NCBI GenBank assembly: GCA_018677555.1
Contig: JAHHOT010000149.1
Location: 1-41,158, forward strand
DNA length: 41,158 nt
From: Gammaproteobacteria bacterium
GTDB lineage: Bacteria; Pseudomonadota; Gammaproteobacteria; Steroidobacterales; Woeseiaceae
Direction of reading: 5' to 3'
Shown: one piece after another, positions 7,536 through 19,896 of the stretch
Layout of the letters: each line of letters opens with the position of its first letter
Numbering within the stretch: position 1 is the stretch's first letter
The notes under the pieces: generated by a model
What the model was told of the DNA's origin: nothing
The model's input: the letters and a program-made list of their open reading frames with translations, nothing else
The model's database searches: none
Made by a program: the position numbers and the translations under genes

Positions 7536-8774
7536 TTAGAATCCGGCGGTCAGCTGCAGCCAGAGTTTGCTGACGTCGCTGAATGGCGGCTCGTCGGCGC
7601 TGAACAACGCCGCCTTCAGCAGCAGGCCGTATCGATCGCCCAGTTTGCGCGCGACGGACACATCCAGCTCCGAGCCCCAGCGGGCGCCGCCATCCTGCGC
7701 CCGGAAATCGTGATAGATCGCTGTCAGCTTCCATGCGGCGAACTGCCAGCCGAGCCGGGCATAGGTGTCATTGACTCCCGCATCCGGCGTGGCCAGGAAT
7801 TGATCGGCCCAGCCCTGGAAGGCATGCAGCGTAGCGAGCGGGGTCCTGAACTGTTCGCCCGCGTTATTCTGGTTGCCGCCCAGCGACTCGAAGCCGATTG
7901 CGACGCTGACCGCCTTCGTGACGTCGTAGCCGAGGGATGCGTGCCAGTAGCTGGCCCGGTAGCTGAGCGGCGCGTTCGCGGCATCGGACTGCGTCGCGAA
8001 CTCTGCCGTTACGGCAAGCTTTGAATCTCCTGCCGGCACATGGCCGCTGAGACGGGCACCCGCCGTGGCGGTCGAAAAGGCCGGCACGTCGTCGTTGTCG
8101 ATGTAGTAAACGTAAGGCACGACCTTCCAGTCCGCGTTGATCGAGACGTTGCCGTGCAGCAGCTGCGCGTGGACACTGTTTTTACCTGCCGCGCTGCGCT
8201 CGCCAAAGATCCGGTTGACACGGCCAACATAGCTGTAAAAAACGCTGAACCGGTCCGCCTCATCGTACGTCAGGCTGATGCCATCGTAGGTCTGTTCGTT
8301 CTGGCGCCAGCCGACGCCGCCGACGAATCGCTGGTTGTCCAGCAGGATTCGCTGGCGGCCCAGGCGCAGCTGCAGCCGCTCGCTCGCCGCGTAATCGAGA
8401 TAAAGCTGGTTGAGGTCTGCGCCCTTCGGGTCGGCAACGACCGGGTACTGCGTACGCCCGGGACTCGTGCCGGCGCCGGTGTTGAAATCGCGTACCAACA
8501 GGTGACCGATATAATCGAACTCGGCCAATCCGCTCCAGTTTTGCCAGGCACCGGTTTCGTAGTTTAGCCGTACGCGCAACGTAGACGCGTTCGCGTCATC
8601 GTCGGATGTGTCCTGCGAAACATGTTCGTATCGATAGCGGAACGCCAGCTGTGCGTTGCCACCCGTGATGGCATCAACAAGCGTGCTGCCGGCCGCGGGT
8701 TCCTGCGCAGCTGCCGACGCGGCCGCCGCCGTACAAAGTACGGTAGCGACGACGCGCGCCGATCGGGCTGTCAT
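7536..8774 (-). CDS. Alginate-export-family outer membrane porin
   Basis: A 412-residue predicted beta-barrel. A signal peptide ends around residue 23 (ASAAAQ). The rest is alternating polar/aromatic strands and the chain ends in Phe (QLTAGF), as outer-membrane proteins do. Segments LAFRYRYEHV, LRVRLNYETG, LNQLYLDYAASERLQLRLGRQ, ILLDNQRFVGGVGWRQNEQT and YDGISLTYDE match the Alginate_exp family of channel proteins, several members of which sit beside respiratory or alkane genes. It begins 12 bases after the nitrite reductase stop, so it is probably the third gene of that operon. A pore for nitrite or another small anion is a reasonable inference; the substrate is not shown by sequence. Confidence 0.82.
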   Translation of the reverse strand: MTARSARVVATVLCTAAAASAAAQEPAAGSTLVDAITGGNAQLAFRYRYEHVSQDTSDDDANASTLRVRLNYETGAWQNWSGLAEFDYIGHLLVRDFNTGAGTSPGRTQYPVVADPKGADLNQLYLDYAASERLQLRLGRQRILLDNQRFVGGVGWRQNEQTYDGISLTYDEADRFSVFYSYVGRVNRIFGERSAAGKNSVHAQLLHGNVSINADWKVVPYVYYIDNDDVPAFSTATAGARLSGHVPAGDSKLAVTAEFATQSDAANAPLSYRASYWHASLGYDVTKAVSVAIGFESLGGNQNNAGEQFRTPLATLHAFQGWADQFLATPDAGVNDTYARLGWQFAAWKLTAIYHDFRAQDGGARWGSELDVSVARKLGDRYGLLLKAALFSADEPPFSDVSKLWLQLTAGF

Positions 8775-8786
8775 TGTGCTGCTCGC

Positions 8787-13174
<4,388 letters not shown>

Positions 13175-13250
13175 TGTTGTCCTTTTTGTTGACGCCGTGC
13201 GGCGAGGGAATTCAACTCGCACATTGCCAAATGCCGTCGCGCAAACAATA

Positions 13251-13266
13251 GGTAGGATCACCTACC
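13251..13266. promoter_or_regulatory. Perfect dyad upstream of the TonB receptor-nirS run
   Basis: GGTAGG-ATCA-CCTACC is a perfect 6-bp-arm inverted repeat in the 157-base gap between the hybrid kinase stop and the receptor start, 77 bases before the receptor ATG. No T run follows on either strand, so it is not a terminator. It could be the operator of the receptor-nirS operon. It does not match the FNR/DNR consensus TTGAT-N4-ATCAA, and I see no convincing -35/-10 pair beside it. Confidence 0.45.
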
Positions 13267-13331
13267 GTGTTGTTGGGGACACGTATCGATATAAGGCGTA
13301 ACTGCGGAAGCTGTCAGGTAGACGTTCGGCG

Positions 13332-15239
13332 CTACTCGACGGGAACCTCGCCGCTTTCCACGGCGACCGTCGCCATTTGCAGCAGCTGATCCGTATTGAC
13401 CGGCTTCGAGAGAACAATGCAGTTATGCAGCGCCCTGGCATCGTCAATGATTTTCGATGTATCTCCGCTGACAATGAATGCCGGGATCGTCGTGTCGTAA
13501 CGCTCGCGTATAGCGGATATCGCCTGTACGCCGGTCGAGCCGTCAAGCAGGTGGTAATCGGAGATAATCAGGTCCGGTACCCGATCCATGTGGTTGACGA
13601 CGGCATTCGCTTCGGGCGCTGACGCTGCGATCGCTACGTTGTAGCCCTCGGCCTCAAGCAGTAGCTCCCATGCCGTCGCCACTGCCGTATCGTCTTCGAT
13701 AAGAATGATAAATCCCGAAGCATCCGCCCTGTTGGTGACATGGACCGGGGCAGGCGCGGTGTCGTCCTGCTCGCGCGGCGAACGCGCCAGGGGCACACAG
13801 ACGGAAAAACAGGAGCCACTGCCGGGCGTGCTGGTCACCTTCACTTCATGACCGAGCAGGTCGGCCAGGCGCCGCACGATCGCCAGCCCCAGGCCGAAGC
13901 CCTCCTTGTTCGTGCCGGCCGACTTGATCTGGTGAAACTCCTTGAAAATGTTTTCGATCTGATCCGCTTCGATGCCGATACCCGAATCGGACACGTTGAT
14001 CCACAATTCGTCGCCGCATTCCTCGCAGGTCAGCTTCACATCGCCTTGCTGGGTATAGCGTATGGCGTTGGAAACGAAATTCTGGATGATTTCCGAAAGC
14101 AGGTTCGGGTCGCTGCGGACGAAGGCGCCGCAGCCCCCGGCTTCAAACAGCAGGTTTTTCTGCCCTGCCTGGCGCGCAAATTCCGCCGACAGACGGTCAA
14201 CCAGGCGTTTTATCGGAAATTCCTCGATCTGCGGCTCGATAGTGCCGGAGTCCAGGCGGCTGATATCCAGCAGCGAGTTCAACAGGTTGGTCATCGCATC
14301 CAATGACTGCTGCTGGCTCAAGACCATCTCCTGAGCGACGGGATTCTTGACCGTCCGGCGCAATGCGCCGTTGATCAGGCTCAGTGCCTGAACCGGTTGC
14401 CGGAGGTCGTGGCTTGCTGCCGCAAGAAATGCCGTGTTGGCCTTGTTGGCACGCTCTGCGGACTGGCGCGCCGAAATCAGCTCGCTCTCCATCTGTTTGC
14501 GTTCCGTTACATCCCGAATGACGCTGGAGACAAGCTGCCCGTCCACGGAGCGCACCGGGCTCAGGCTGATCTCGACCGGGAACTCGGAGCCGTCGCTGCG
14601 CAGCCCGGCAAGCTCCAGGCCGTTGCCCATCGGGCGCACCGACGGGCTTGCCTCGAAATCGCGGCGATGCTGCTCGTGCCCCGTACGGTGTCGCTGCGGA
14701 ATGAGCTGCTCCACCTGCATGCCGAACAGCTCCTGACGCGAGTAGCCAAACAAGCGTTCAGCCTGGCCGTTGGAAATCACGATGCGCCCGCTATGATCGA
14801 TGATGATCATGGCATCCGGCGCCGACTCGAGCAGATTCTGGAAATACGCCTCGGAGGTCTCTACCGCACCGAGGTCCCGAACGATGCTGCACACGTAGGT
14901 TTTGTCGCCACTTGCCACGGGGGTGAGGGCTATTTCCGCATCGAACTCGCGGCCGTCCTTGCGCAGCGCCTGCAGGCTCAGGCCTGACACGAGCGGACGG
15001 CTGTGCGGCTGTCCGTGATAATCACCGCGTTCATGCCGGTGGAGCTCACGCAGTTTGTCCGGCACGAGTACTTCCACCTTCTCTCCGAGCAGCTCGTCGC
15101 GTTGATAGCCGAACAGTTCGACCGCCCGATCGTTCACGTAGACGATGTTGCCCGCCTCATCGACAAGAATGACCGCGTCCGCCGAGGCACCGACAATCGC
15201 AAGCGCCGCTTCGCTGGAAAGGTCAATGTCAGCGGACAT
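13332..15239 (-). CDS. Soluble hybrid sensor histidine kinase (PAS-PAS-HisKA-HATPase-REC)
   Basis: A 635-residue cytoplasmic sensor with no membrane segment. Domains in order: PAS 1 (about 10-125), PAS 2 (about 130-250), HisKA with phospho-acceptor His277 in AAASHDLRQPVQAL, HATPase_c (Asn391 in the N box, DSGIGI at 418-423, GFGLGLAIVRRLADLLGH), then a receiver domain (about 510-630) with acidic EDD, phospho-acceptor Asp561 and Lys612. The HDLRQP H-box is typical of soluble PAS kinases with FixL-like organisation. The C-terminal receiver probably acts as a phosphate sink or relay. The ATG at 15239 is chosen because it opens directly on the PAS region; an upstream start at 15272 is possible. 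It lies directly upstream of the receptor-nirS operon and may control it; the FixJ-like regulator at 4657 is the only receiver transcription factor in the window. Confidence 0.93.
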   Translation of the reverse strand: MSADIDLSSEAALAIVGASADAVILVDEAGNIVYVNDRAVELFGYQRDELLGEKVEVLVPDKLRELHRHERGDYHGQPHSRPLVSGLSLQALRKDGREFDAEIALTPVASGDKTYVCSIVRDLGAVETSEAYFQNLLESAPDAMIIIDHSGRIVISNGQAERLFGYSRQELFGMQVEQLIPQRHRTGHEQHRRDFEASPSVRPMGNGLELAGLRSDGSEFPVEISLSPVRSVDGQLVSSVIRDVTERKQMESELISARQSAERANKANTAFLAAASHDLRQPVQALSLINGALRRTVKNPVAQEMVLSQQQSLDAMTNLLNSLLDISRLDSGTIEPQIEEFPIKRLVDRLSAEFARQAGQKNLLFEAGGCGAFVRSDPNLLSEIIQNFVSNAIRYTQQGDVKLTCEECGDELWINVSDSGIGIEADQIENIFKEFHQIKSAGTNKEGFGLGLAIVRRLADLLGHEVKVTSTPGSGSCFSVCVPLARSPREQDDTAPAPVHVTNRADASGFIILIEDDTAVATAWELLLEAEGYNVAIAASAPEANAVVNHMDRVPDLIISDYHLLDGSTGVQAISAIRERYDTTIPAFIVSGDTSKIIDDARALHNCIVLSKPVNTDQLLQMATVAVESGEVPVE

Positions 15240-15570
15240 GTTGCTCTCGCTTCCGGTCCCCGCTGTTCGCAAACCAGCGGATCAGGTTGCGCACAGACCG
15301 TCTCAGGCAGGTAATCAGAGTGACTTCGACGGGCAGCTGCATGTTCAGCCGGCGCTCGATCATCGCGGGCGCGAAGGTCAGGAAAAGAATGAGCAGGCCG
15401 GCGAGACCAATGCGGAGTTGTCCGCGCAGCAGCGCGCTGACGGCGGCGATCGCTATCGCCAGCTGCAGCGCCAGCGCGAAGGAGAATTCCACCCGCTCGA
15501 CCCAGTCGTCGGTCCGTGAAGCAGGCGCCGGTCGCCGCGGGTACGCTCCGGGTCTCGGATATATCTCCAT
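15229..15570 (-). CDS. Small membrane protein, possibly truncated
   Basis: A 113-residue product with two hydrophobic segments, about 30-48 and 52-70 (FALALQLAIAIAAVSAL and IGLAGLLILFLTFAP), followed by IERRLNMQLPVEVTLI. This resembles the N-terminal half of a larger family of multi-span membrane proteins in which the LPVE segment leads into a third and later membrane segments. Here the sequence turns polar and Arg-rich (RRSVRNLIRWFANSGDRKRE) and ends, so it may be a truncated or frameshifted relic, or a genuinely short form. Its end overlaps the kinase start by 11 bases, suggesting coupled translation. Function unknown; the coding call itself is moderate. Confidence 0.5.
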   Translation of the reverse strand: MEIYPRPGAYPRRPAPASRTDDWVERVEFSFALALQLAIAIAAVSALLRGQLRIGLAGLLILFLTFAPAMIERRLNMQLPVEVTLITCLRRSVRNLIRWFANSGDRKREQHVR

Positions 15571-15638
15571 AGACGAATATTACGCGCGGGCGCCGGACGG
15601 GCCATAGGTAAATTTACGGACCGACAACGCACGCTCGC

Positions 15639-16454
15639 TTACGGCGAGACGTACTGGTAGAACATACGCGCGGCAGCGGCCAGCAGGAATGCACCGAATG
15701 CAAGCCGCAGGGCTTTCTGCGACAGCCCGTGCGCAAGCCGCGCCCCGAGTGGCGCCGCCATTACCGTCATGGGGGCGACCAGGGCGAACCCCACCAGGCT
15801 GATGTAGCCGATCGAATACGGCGGCAGGCGCGCGTCGCCAAATCCCAGATAGACATAGGAAAGCGTGCCCGGAAGGCTGATGACGAGCCCGAACAGTGCC
15901 GCAGTGCCGACGGCGCGATGTATCGGCAGGCCGAACATGGTCATGACCATTACTGAAATGGTACCGCCCCCGATGCCCAGCATGCTGGAGAGCACGCCGA
16001 TCGCAAACGGGATTGCAAGAACCGCTGCATTCCGCGGCACTGCCGTCGTCACTGCCTTGTTACCGTCCTGGAATATCAGCTTGAGCGCAACGGCAAACGC
16101 GAATACGGCAAACACGCCTGACAGTACCCGGCCATGCACCGAGTCGGCAACGAAAGTGCCGGCAATCGAGCCCACCAGCACCAGAAAAGCCCAGCGCTTC
16201 ACCAGTTCGAAATCGACTGCGCCGTGCGCGTGATGGGCACGTGTCGACGACACAGACGTCGGGATGATTATCGCGAGCGACGTCGCAACCGCGATGTGCA
16301 TGCGGATCGCCGCATCGACGCCAAAGAACGCGAGCGCCAGCTCCATGATCGGCACCACGACAACGCCACCGCCGATGCCGAACAGGCCCGCCAGAAGCCC
16401 TGCAACGCCGCCGGCAGCCAGCATTGCGAGCGCCAACAGCAGAAGCTCGTTCAT
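15639..16454 (-). CDS. TauE/SafE family membrane exporter
   Basis: A 271-residue inner-membrane protein with seven to eight membrane segments. The two internally related halves each carry the family Gly-rich motif: GLLAGLFGIGGGVVVVPI near the N-terminus and SSMLGIGGGTISVMVM at about 155-170. The family moves sulfite, sulfonates or other organosulfur and small anions, direction usually outward. It is the last gene of the fabA-fabB-fghA-tauE run, 16 bases after the hydrolase stop. The substrate is not evident. Confidence 0.9.
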   Translation of the reverse strand: MNELLLLALAMLAAGGVAGLLAGLFGIGGGVVVVPIMELALAFFGVDAAIRMHIAVATSLAIIIPTSVSSTRAHHAHGAVDFELVKRWAFLVLVGSIAGTFVADSVHGRVLSGVFAVFAFAVALKLIFQDGNKAVTTAVPRNAAVLAIPFAIGVLSSMLGIGGGTISVMVMTMFGLPIHRAVGTAALFGLVISLPGTLSYVYLGFGDARLPPYSIGYISLVGFALVAPMTVMAAPLGARLAHGLSQKALRLAFGAFLLAAAARMFYQYVSP

Positions 16455-16470
16455 CGGCTGCGGCCCGGTC

Positions 16471-17325
16471 TCAGCCGTTCAGGATTGTGCCGTGGTGTTG
16501 CAGGTGGTCGTCCATGAAGCTTGCGATGAAATAATAACCGTGGTCATAGCCAGCATGGCGGCGCAATTCGAGTGGCACATTGCGGGCCGCACAGGCTTCT
16601 TCGAGCAAATGCGGGTGCAGCTCCTGCTCCAGAAACTGGTCTGCCAGTCCCTGGTCAACGAGAATCGTGTTTTGCGGCCGGCTCGTCGCCGGATTCCGCA
16701 CAAGCTCCGTCGCATCGTAAGCGCTCCAGGCCGCGCGATCGTCGCCAAGGTAATTACCCAGCGCTTTCTGGCCCCACGGGCAATTCACCGGGCTGCAGAT
16801 TGGCGCAAATGCCGAAATCGATCGATACCTGTCGGTATTCCTCAGGCCGATCGTCAGCGCGCCGTGACCGCCCATGGAGTGGCCGAAAATCCCCTGGCGC
16901 GATGCATCGGCGGGGAAACTCTCCACTACCTGCGCGGCAAGCTCACGCGTAACGTAGTCGTACATGCGATAGTTGCGGCTCCACGGCGACTGCGTCGCGT
17001 TCAGATAAAAGCCGGCACCCAGACCGAAGTCATAGGCGCCCTCGGGATCGTCGGGCACGCCCTCGCCGCGCGGGCTCGTATCCGGCGCAACAAGGATCAG
17101 GCGAAGTTCCGCCGCCTTGCGTTGCGCGCCCGCCTTGATCATGAAGGTTTCTTCGGTGCAGGTCAGGCCTGCGAGGTAGGTCACGACCGGCAATTTTTCA
17201 GCGGGCGCACATGCGGGCACGAATGCCGCGAACTGCATGGCGCAGTTGTTGCTCGCCGAGGCGTGTCGATAATACCCGACCGTTCCGCCGAACGCCTTGT
17301 GCTCACCGAGCGTCGTCAAGGTCAT
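16471..17325 (-). CDS. fghA: S-formylglutathione hydrolase
   Basis: Cleaves S-formylglutathione to formate and glutathione, the last step of glutathione-dependent formaldehyde detoxification, in the cytoplasm. The 284-residue length is usual. It has an alpha/beta-hydrolase fold with nucleophile Ser150 in GHSMGG, an oxyanion region LAGLTCTEETFMIKAG, an Asp in LVDQGLADQFL (about 226) and the catalytic His in HAGYDHGYYFI. The partner formaldehyde dehydrogenase (adhC) is usually adjacent but is absent here. It starts six bases after the fabB stop, so it is very probably cotranscribed with the fatty acid genes, an unusual setting. Confidence 0.93.
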   Translation of the reverse strand: MTLTTLGEHKAFGGTVGYYRHASASNNCAMQFAAFVPACAPAEKLPVVTYLAGLTCTEETFMIKAGAQRKAAELRLILVAPDTSPRGEGVPDDPEGAYDFGLGAGFYLNATQSPWSRNYRMYDYVTRELAAQVVESFPADASRQGIFGHSMGGHGALTIGLRNTDRYRSISAFAPICSPVNCPWGQKALGNYLGDDRAAWSAYDATELVRNPATSRPQNTILVDQGLADQFLEQELHPHLLEEACAARNVPLELRRHAGYDHGYYFIASFMDDHLQHHGTILNG

Positions 17326-17331
17326 GTCGAG

Positions 17332-18543
17332 CTAGGGTTTCTGCATTACGAGCGTTGCGTTGGTCCCGCCGAAACCGAAACTGTTCGACATTGCGGTGCG
17401 TATTCCGGCATTGTCGATACGCTCAGTGACCAGCGGCAGGCCGTCCGTTGCCGGATCGCGGTTTACGACGTTTATCGATGGCGCGATAAAGTCGTTTTGC
17501 AGCATCAGCAGGCAATGAATTGCCTCCTGCACGCCCGTCGCGCCGAGAGAGTGCCCGCACAGCGATTTGCTCGAACCGAATCGGGGGATGTCGTCGCCAA
17601 ATACCTCGCGCATTGCCTGCACCTCTGCGACATCTCCCACCGGCGTGCTCGTGCCGTGCGTATTGATGTAGTCGATCGGGCCGTCGACCGTAGCGCGAGC
17701 CAGGTTCATGCAACGCACCGCCCCTTCCCCGGATGGGGCGACCATGTCGTAGCCGTCCGAGGTTGCACCGTAGCCGGCAATTTCCGCGTAAATCGTTGCA
17801 CCGCGCGCTTTGGCACGCTCCATTTCTTCCACCACAACCATGCCGGATCCTGCGGCGATGACAAAGCCGTCACGCGTTTCGTCGTATGGCCGCGATGCGG
17901 TTTCCGGCGTGTCGTTATACTTGGTCGACAGCGCTCCCATGGCATCAAAGAGGCTCGCGAGCGTCCAGTGCTCTTCCTCGCCGCCGCCGGCAAACACCAC
18001 ATCCTGCTTGTCGAGCTGGATCTGTTCGACAGCGGCACCAATGCAATGCGCGCTGGTAGCGCAGGCAGACGTTATCGACAGGTTGACACCCTTGATTTTG
18101 AACGGCGTCGCGAGGCACGCCGACACCGTGCTGCCCATGGTGCGCGGTACCATGTATGGTCCGATTCGTTTCACGCCACGCGCGCGCAAGGTGTCCGCGC
18201 TGCTGACGATATTGGCACTGGATGCTCCGCCGGAAGCGGCGATGAGCCCTGTGCGCGGATGCGAGACATCGCTCTCGCCGAGATGGGCATCTTCGATCGC
18301 CTGTTGCATGGCGATGTAGGCATACGCAGCGGCATCGCCCATGAAGCGCCGCACCTTGCGGTCGATCCGTTCCGCGATATCGATGTCGACGCTGCCCGAG
18401 ATGTGACTGCGCATACCCATTTCTTTATACGATTCTTCAAAGCGAATTCCGGACCGCCCATGCCGCAGGGAGTCCAGCACCTCGGACTTCGAGTTTCCGA
18501 GGCAGGACACCACACCAAGACCGGTTATAACTGCTCGCCGCAT
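17332..18543 (-). CDS. fabB: 3-oxoacyl-[acyl-carrier-protein] synthase I
   Basis: A condensing enzyme that elongates cis-3-decenoyl-ACP and other acyl-ACPs, needed for unsaturated fatty acids. The 403-residue protein has the Cys-His-His triad at Cys161 (SACATSAHC), His296 ([11 protein letters not shown]) and His331 ([11 protein letters not shown]), within two residues of E. coli FabB Cys163, His298 and His333. It ends [15 protein letters not shown], the usual C-terminal motif. An AAAGG ribosome binding site precedes the ATG at seven bases. It follows fabA by 23 bases, the classic fabAB operon of gammaproteobacteria. Confidence 0.97.
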   Translation of the reverse strand: MRRAVITGLGVVSCLGNSKSEVLDSLRHGRSGIRFEESYKEMGMRSHISGSVDIDIAERIDRKVRRFMGDAAAYAYIAMQQAIEDAHLGESDVSHPRTGLIAASGGASSANIVSSADTLRARGVKRIGPYMVPRTMGSTVSACLATPFKIKGVNLSITSACATSAHCIGAAVEQIQLDKQDVVFAGGGEEEHWTLASLFDAMGALSTKYNDTPETASRPYDETRDGFVIAAGSGMVVVEEMERAKARGATIYAEIAGYGATSDGYDMVAPSGEGAVRCMNLARATVDGPIDYINTHGTSTPVGDVAEVQAMREVFGDDIPRFGSSKSLCGHSLGATGVQEAIHCLLMLQNDFIAPSINVVNRDPATDGLPLVTERIDNAGIRTAMSNSFGFGGTNATLVMQKP

Positions 18544-18566
18544 TGCAATGCCTTTGTCGAGTATTC

Positions 18567-19124
18567 CTAAAAATCGTCAGTCGACGTGAACAGACCAACC
18601 CGCAGGTCTTCCGCGGTATAGATGTCCCGCCCGTCGACGGCGACATTGCCGTCGGCGATCGCCAGCACGAGTTTGCGTGTGATCATTCTTTTGACCTGCA
18701 GGTTGAATGTCACGCGCTTGGCACTCGGCAGTACCTGACCGAAAAACTTCACTTTGCCAACCCCCAGGGCACGACCGCGACCGAGGTGCCCGGACCAGAC
18801 CAGGAAAAAGCCGATCAGCTGCCACAGCGCATCGAGACCCAGGCAGCCGGGCATGACGGGGTCGTCGACGAAATGACAGCCGAAAAACCACATGTCCGGG
18901 TGGATATCGAGCTCGGCGGCAATCTCGCCCTTGCCGTGCGCACCGCCGACGTTAGTGATCAGGCTGATCCGGTCGGTCATCAGCATGTCCGGCAATGGCA
19001 GCCGCGCGCTGTCCTTGTCGAACAGCTCGCCGCGCCCGCAGGCGAGGAGCTCTTCCCGGTCATACGAGGTTTTTCGGCCAGGCGGCAGTAGTTCCAGCCC
19101 GGCCAGTTGTTCAGCGTTGGCCAT
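18567..19124 (-). CDS. fabA: 3-hydroxydecanoyl-ACP dehydratase/isomerase
   Basis: Dehydrates 3-hydroxyacyl-ACP and isomerises the C10 trans-2 product to cis-3, the branch point for unsaturated fatty acids. The 185-residue hotdog-fold protein carries catalytic His84 ([15 protein letters not shown]) and Asp98 (LGLDALWQ), corresponding to His70 and Asp84 of E. coli FabA; the N-terminus is about 14 residues longer. GGGAG lies five bases before the ATG. First gene of the run fabA-fabB-fghA-tauE. I saw no FabR-type palindrome in the 144 bases upstream. Confidence 0.97.
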   Translation of the reverse strand: MANAEQLAGLELLPPGRKTSYDREELLACGRGELFDKDSARLPLPDMLMTDRISLITNVGGAHGKGEIAAELDIHPDMWFFGCHFVDDPVMPGCLGLDALWQLIGFFLVWSGHLGRGRALGVGKVKFFGQVLPSAKRVTFNLQVKRMITRKLVLAIADGNVAVDGRDIYTAEDLRVGLFTSTDDF

Positions 19125-19225
19125 TTGCGCTCCCGCGCGTCGTTCGGGTCGGGCGCTTTCTGTCGAACCGCGCCCGCTGACTGAGTGCCATTATGTTACC
19201 GGACTCGGAGCAGGTGCGCAGGGGA

Positions 19226-19264
19226 AAAGCGCCTGCATGCCGCGCCGCAACACGGCTGCAGGCG
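19226..19264 (-). terminator. Possible terminator after the Lrp-type gene
   Basis: An 8-bp stem CGCCTGCA (19230-19237) with TGCAGGCG (19257-19264) just after the Lrp-type stop on the minus strand, followed by CTTTTCC. The loop is long (19 bases, with its own small stem) and the T run is only four, so this is a weak or partial terminator. Confidence 0.4.
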
Positions 19265-19268
19265 GAAA

Positions 19269-19730
19269 TCAGTCGCGGAACGGCAGCGCCGTGTCGACCT
19301 TGATCTCCTTCAATACGATGTTGGAACGTACCTGCGACACGCCCGGCAGGCGAAAAATGAAGTCGTCGAGAAAACGATTGTAAGCGTCGATGTCCTCGAC
19401 AACGACGCGCAGGTGGAAATCCGCCTCGCCGCTGGTCGCGAAACACTCGAGCACTTCCGGATGCCGCGCGACCTCGCGCACGAAGGTATCGACGTTTTGC
19501 TGTTCGTGGCGAGCCAGTGACACGAGGGTCATGGACGACAGCGCAAAGCCGGCTTTTTTCGGGTTGACCAGCACGGCGTAGCGATCAATAACGCCGGTCT
19601 CCTCCAGCGCCCGGACCCGCCGCCAGCAGGCCGAGGCGGACATCCCTACCCGTTCGGCGAGTTGCTGTGTCGTCAGGCGGCTGTCGTGCTGCAGGGCGCG
19701 CAGGATCTGGCGGTCCTTGTCGTTGAGCAT
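19269..19730 (-). CDS. Lrp/AsnC family transcriptional regulator
   Basis: A 153-residue amino-acid-responsive regulator. Residues 4-60 are the AsnC-type helix-turn-helix (DKDRQILRALQHDSRLTTQQ, RVGMSASACWRRVRALEETG), and 65-150 the RAM ligand-binding domain (ECFATSGEADFHLRVVVEDI, FRLPGVSQVRSNIVLKEIK). It is divergent from the indolepyruvate oxidoreductase gene, which degrades aromatic amino acid keto acids, so an activator or repressor responding to an amino acid is likely. The 166-base AT-rich gap between the two starts is the natural binding region. Confidence 0.94.
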   Translation of the reverse strand: MLNDKDRQILRALQHDSRLTTQQLAERVGMSASACWRRVRALEETGVIDRYAVLVNPKKAGFALSSMTLVSLARHEQQNVDTFVREVARHPEVLECFATSGEADFHLRVVVEDIDAYNRFLDDFIFRLPGVSQVRSNIVLKEIKVDTALPFRD

Positions 19731-19896
19731 GCTGATTCCCGTTTTCGCTGAATTCGCAAAATTTTATCAAAAACTTCGCCAATTCGGTGGATTATGCCAA
19801 TATAACTGCTTTTATTGGTTAATTCTGGTCACCTTATTCGCCGAAAACCTGCCAACATACCGGGCTGGCGTGACCCAGCATCCACAAGGACAGGCG
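19731..19896. promoter_or_regulatory. AT-rich divergent control region, Lrp-type gene / indolepyruvate oxidoreductase
   Basis: This gap is far more AT-rich than its surroundings (for example AAAATTTTATCAAAAA near 19758-19773). It holds an inverted repeat CCAATA (19797-19802) with TATTGG (19813-19818), and two TTCGC words flanking the AT core. Lrp-family proteins bind such degenerate AT-centred dyads, so shared control of both genes is likely. AAGGA before the ATG at 19897 sets the start of the right-hand gene. I cannot fix promoter elements with confidence. Confidence 0.5.

Noticed and set aside
13175-13261. Upstream GTG start for the TonB receptor
   Set aside because: The ATG at 13174 has a strong AAGGA and begins a proper signal peptide; the extension would bury the signal 29 residues in.
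16264-18570. A 768-codon plus-strand open frame
   Set aside because: It runs antisense to tauE, fghA and fabB, all with clear catalytic motifs; it is open because of strong GC-rich third-position bias on the other strand.
19717-19896. A 60-codon N-terminal extension of the indolepyruvate oxidoreductase
   Set aside because: It would overlap the divergent Lrp-type gene; the ATG at 19897 has AAGGA and gives the usual family length.
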